This document shows, piece after piece, positions 63,240 to 64,000 of a stretch of DNA of 64,000 nucleotides. Source of the DNA: Fructobacillus pseudoficulneus (GTDB lineage Bacteria > Bacillota > Bacilli > Lactobacillales > Lactobacillaceae); NCBI RefSeq assembly GCF_900108455.1, contig NZ_FNWS01000001.1, positions 364,051-428,050 of the forward strand. Direction: 5' to 3'. The notes under the pieces are model-generated. The model saw only the letters and a program-made list of their open reading frames with translations, did no database searches and had not been told where the DNA came from. The position numbers and the translations under genes are program-made. Numbering within the stretch: the stretch's first letter is position 1; each line of letters opens with the position of its first letter.

Positions 63240-63706
63240 CAGTTACAAGATTATTCTAGCATTAAAATCTAGTCTAGAAGGCCGATGTCGTTGAACGGTA
63301 AGTAAGATGCAAAAATGTTTTCTTTCTGTATATTTTTGTTACACTCTCGTATTACAAAACTTTCTTTTTTGTATAAAAAAAGCCTATATGAGTACTTTTA
63401 TTTTTTTAATTAAGAATTTTTCTAAACTTTGTATTAGATTTAATATAAAATAAATAAAAAAGTTGCACGCGTAATCATCGGATTTAAATTAGAATAATTC
63501 GGTTTGGTTGACTAATTTTCAGCTTAATGTTCGCCCAAATAACCACGATGTATCTCCTGAACAATCACATTAACAGAATTAAAATATTATTTTCCATCAA
63601 AAAAATCAACGCCCGAATGATTCTTGTAGCGTTGTTTTTCTTACTGAATTTTATTTAATTTTCATTCTAAATTATCCGTAATATGGCCCTTTTATAGTGA
63701 TCGTTA
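63240..63706. other. AT-rich non-coding region before the CRISPR array
   Basis: About 0.47 kb without a supported gene; codons are broken by stops in all frames. It contains one hairpin (CAACGC / GCGTTG, near 63607-63635) flanked by T runs on both strands. Nothing else could be recognised. A fragment reading VNVIVQEIHRGYLGEH on the minus strand near 63520-63570 is too short to assign. Confidence 0.6.
63604..63636 (-). terminator. Candidate terminator for the CRISPR transcript
   Basis: On the minus strand CAACGC and GCGTTG pair around a 16-base loop and are followed by ATTTTTTT. It lies 70 bases beyond the degenerate end repeat in the inferred direction of array transcription (leftward). Confidence 0.5.
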
Positions 63707-64000
63707 ACAGAAAAAACCATTAATCTGACATACATGTAAAGCCTAGATATGGACCGTATTAAAAATATTCATGGAAGAAACCCCATTAATCTGACATGCA
63801 TCTAAAGCCTTGACCTTATCATTCATTGAATCAAGTTTTGGAAGAAACCTCATTAATCTGACATACATCTAAAGCCATTTGCTGTAATCATAATCGGTAG
63901 CATTGGGAAGAAACCCCATTAATCTGACATACATCTAAAGCAGTCTGTCTTCCATATTTCGACGTTAATTTGGAAGAAACCCCATTAATCTGACATACAT
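63707..64000 (-). CRISPR. CRISPR array, leader-distal end (type II-like repeat), incomplete at right edge
   Basis: Five 36-base repeats at 63707-63742 (degenerate, seven differences), 63773-63808, 63840-63875, 63906-63941 and 63972-64000 (cut by the window edge). Spacers are 30, 31, 30 and 30 bases. On the minus strand the repeat starts GCTTTAGATGTATGTCAGAT and ends GGGGTTTCTTCC, the pattern of type II-A/II-C repeats. The degenerate repeat at the left end marks the oldest, trailer side, so transcription is leftward and the leader plus any cas9-cas1-cas2-csn2 should lie to the right, outside the window. Confidence 0.93.

Noticed and set aside
63510..63575. A possible tracrRNA anti-repeat near the CRISPR array (GATACATC shared with the repeat).
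   Set aside because: Only seven bases match in a row, which is expected by chance in AT-rich DNA; in type II-A loci the tracrRNA usually lies by cas9, outside this window.

Overview
The window looks like a low-to-medium GC Gram-positive chromosome from the order Lactobacillales, most like the Leuconostoc/Fructobacillus/Weissella branch. The evidence is gene content (PepN, H2O-forming NADH oxidase, AckA, a complete comG pseudopilus operon, LtaS, UvrBA, ComEB, L. casei-type ThyA), a CcpA cre site, T-box control of trp, strong AGGAGG-type ribosome sites, and a type II-like CRISPR repeat beginning GCTTTAGATGTATG on the minus strand. The genus is an inference; no rRNA or tRNA gene is visible.

Layout. 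1-8.3 kb: DUF1934 fragment, HD hydrolase, pepN, a Na+/H+ antiporter, YktB and BrkB. 8.4-11.8 kb: nox, two VIT/CCC1-type metal transporters, and a divergent Fur/PerR-family regulator without any cysteine. 11.9-19.6 kb: class B PBP, YfhO, greA, a GRP sugar transporter under a cre site, and an MltG-like/GH73 chimera. 19.7-25.7 kb: ackA, a YtxK-like methylase and comGA-GG, with comGF frameshifted. 25.8-33.3 kb: folD, comEB, thyA, then uvrBA behind a LexA-like box. 33.4-42.8 kb: glycolipid/lipoteichoic acid genes (two glycosyltransferases, a flippase-like protein, ykuJ, ltaS) and a heterodimeric ABC exporter. 42.9-46.5 kb: tgt-yajC, a Nudix gene, a 6S-like RNA and a TSUP permease.

The most interesting part is 46.5-61.3 kb, where two divergent aromatic amino acid operons sit back to back. 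Leftward, trpEGDC(F)BA is headed by a tryptophan (UGG specifier) T-box, but trpF carries a stop, a frameshift and loss of its catalytic Cys, and TrpA has Ala in place of its catalytic Glu: the tryptophan branch is decaying. Rightward, a second operon runs from a YdiB-like quinate/shikimate dehydrogenase through aroD, an MFS permease fused to a chorismate mutase with all catalytic residues, aroC, aroA, tyrA, aroK and a BacA-like (prephenate decarboxylase/dehydratase-family) protein. Its leader encodes a 19-residue peptide with six Tyr/Phe among the last eight residues, followed by mutually exclusive hairpins and a terminator: a ribosome-mediated attenuator, apparently sensing Tyr/Phe. The absence of aroF/aroB here, together with the permease and YdiB-like enzyme, suggests that imported quinate or shikimate could feed the pathway.

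61.3-64 kb: a small membrane protein, a class I glutamine amidotransferase-like hydrolase, a secreted protein gene broken by an in-frame amber codon, about 0.5 kb of AT-rich non-coding DNA, and the leader-distal end of a CRISPR array that continues beyond the window.
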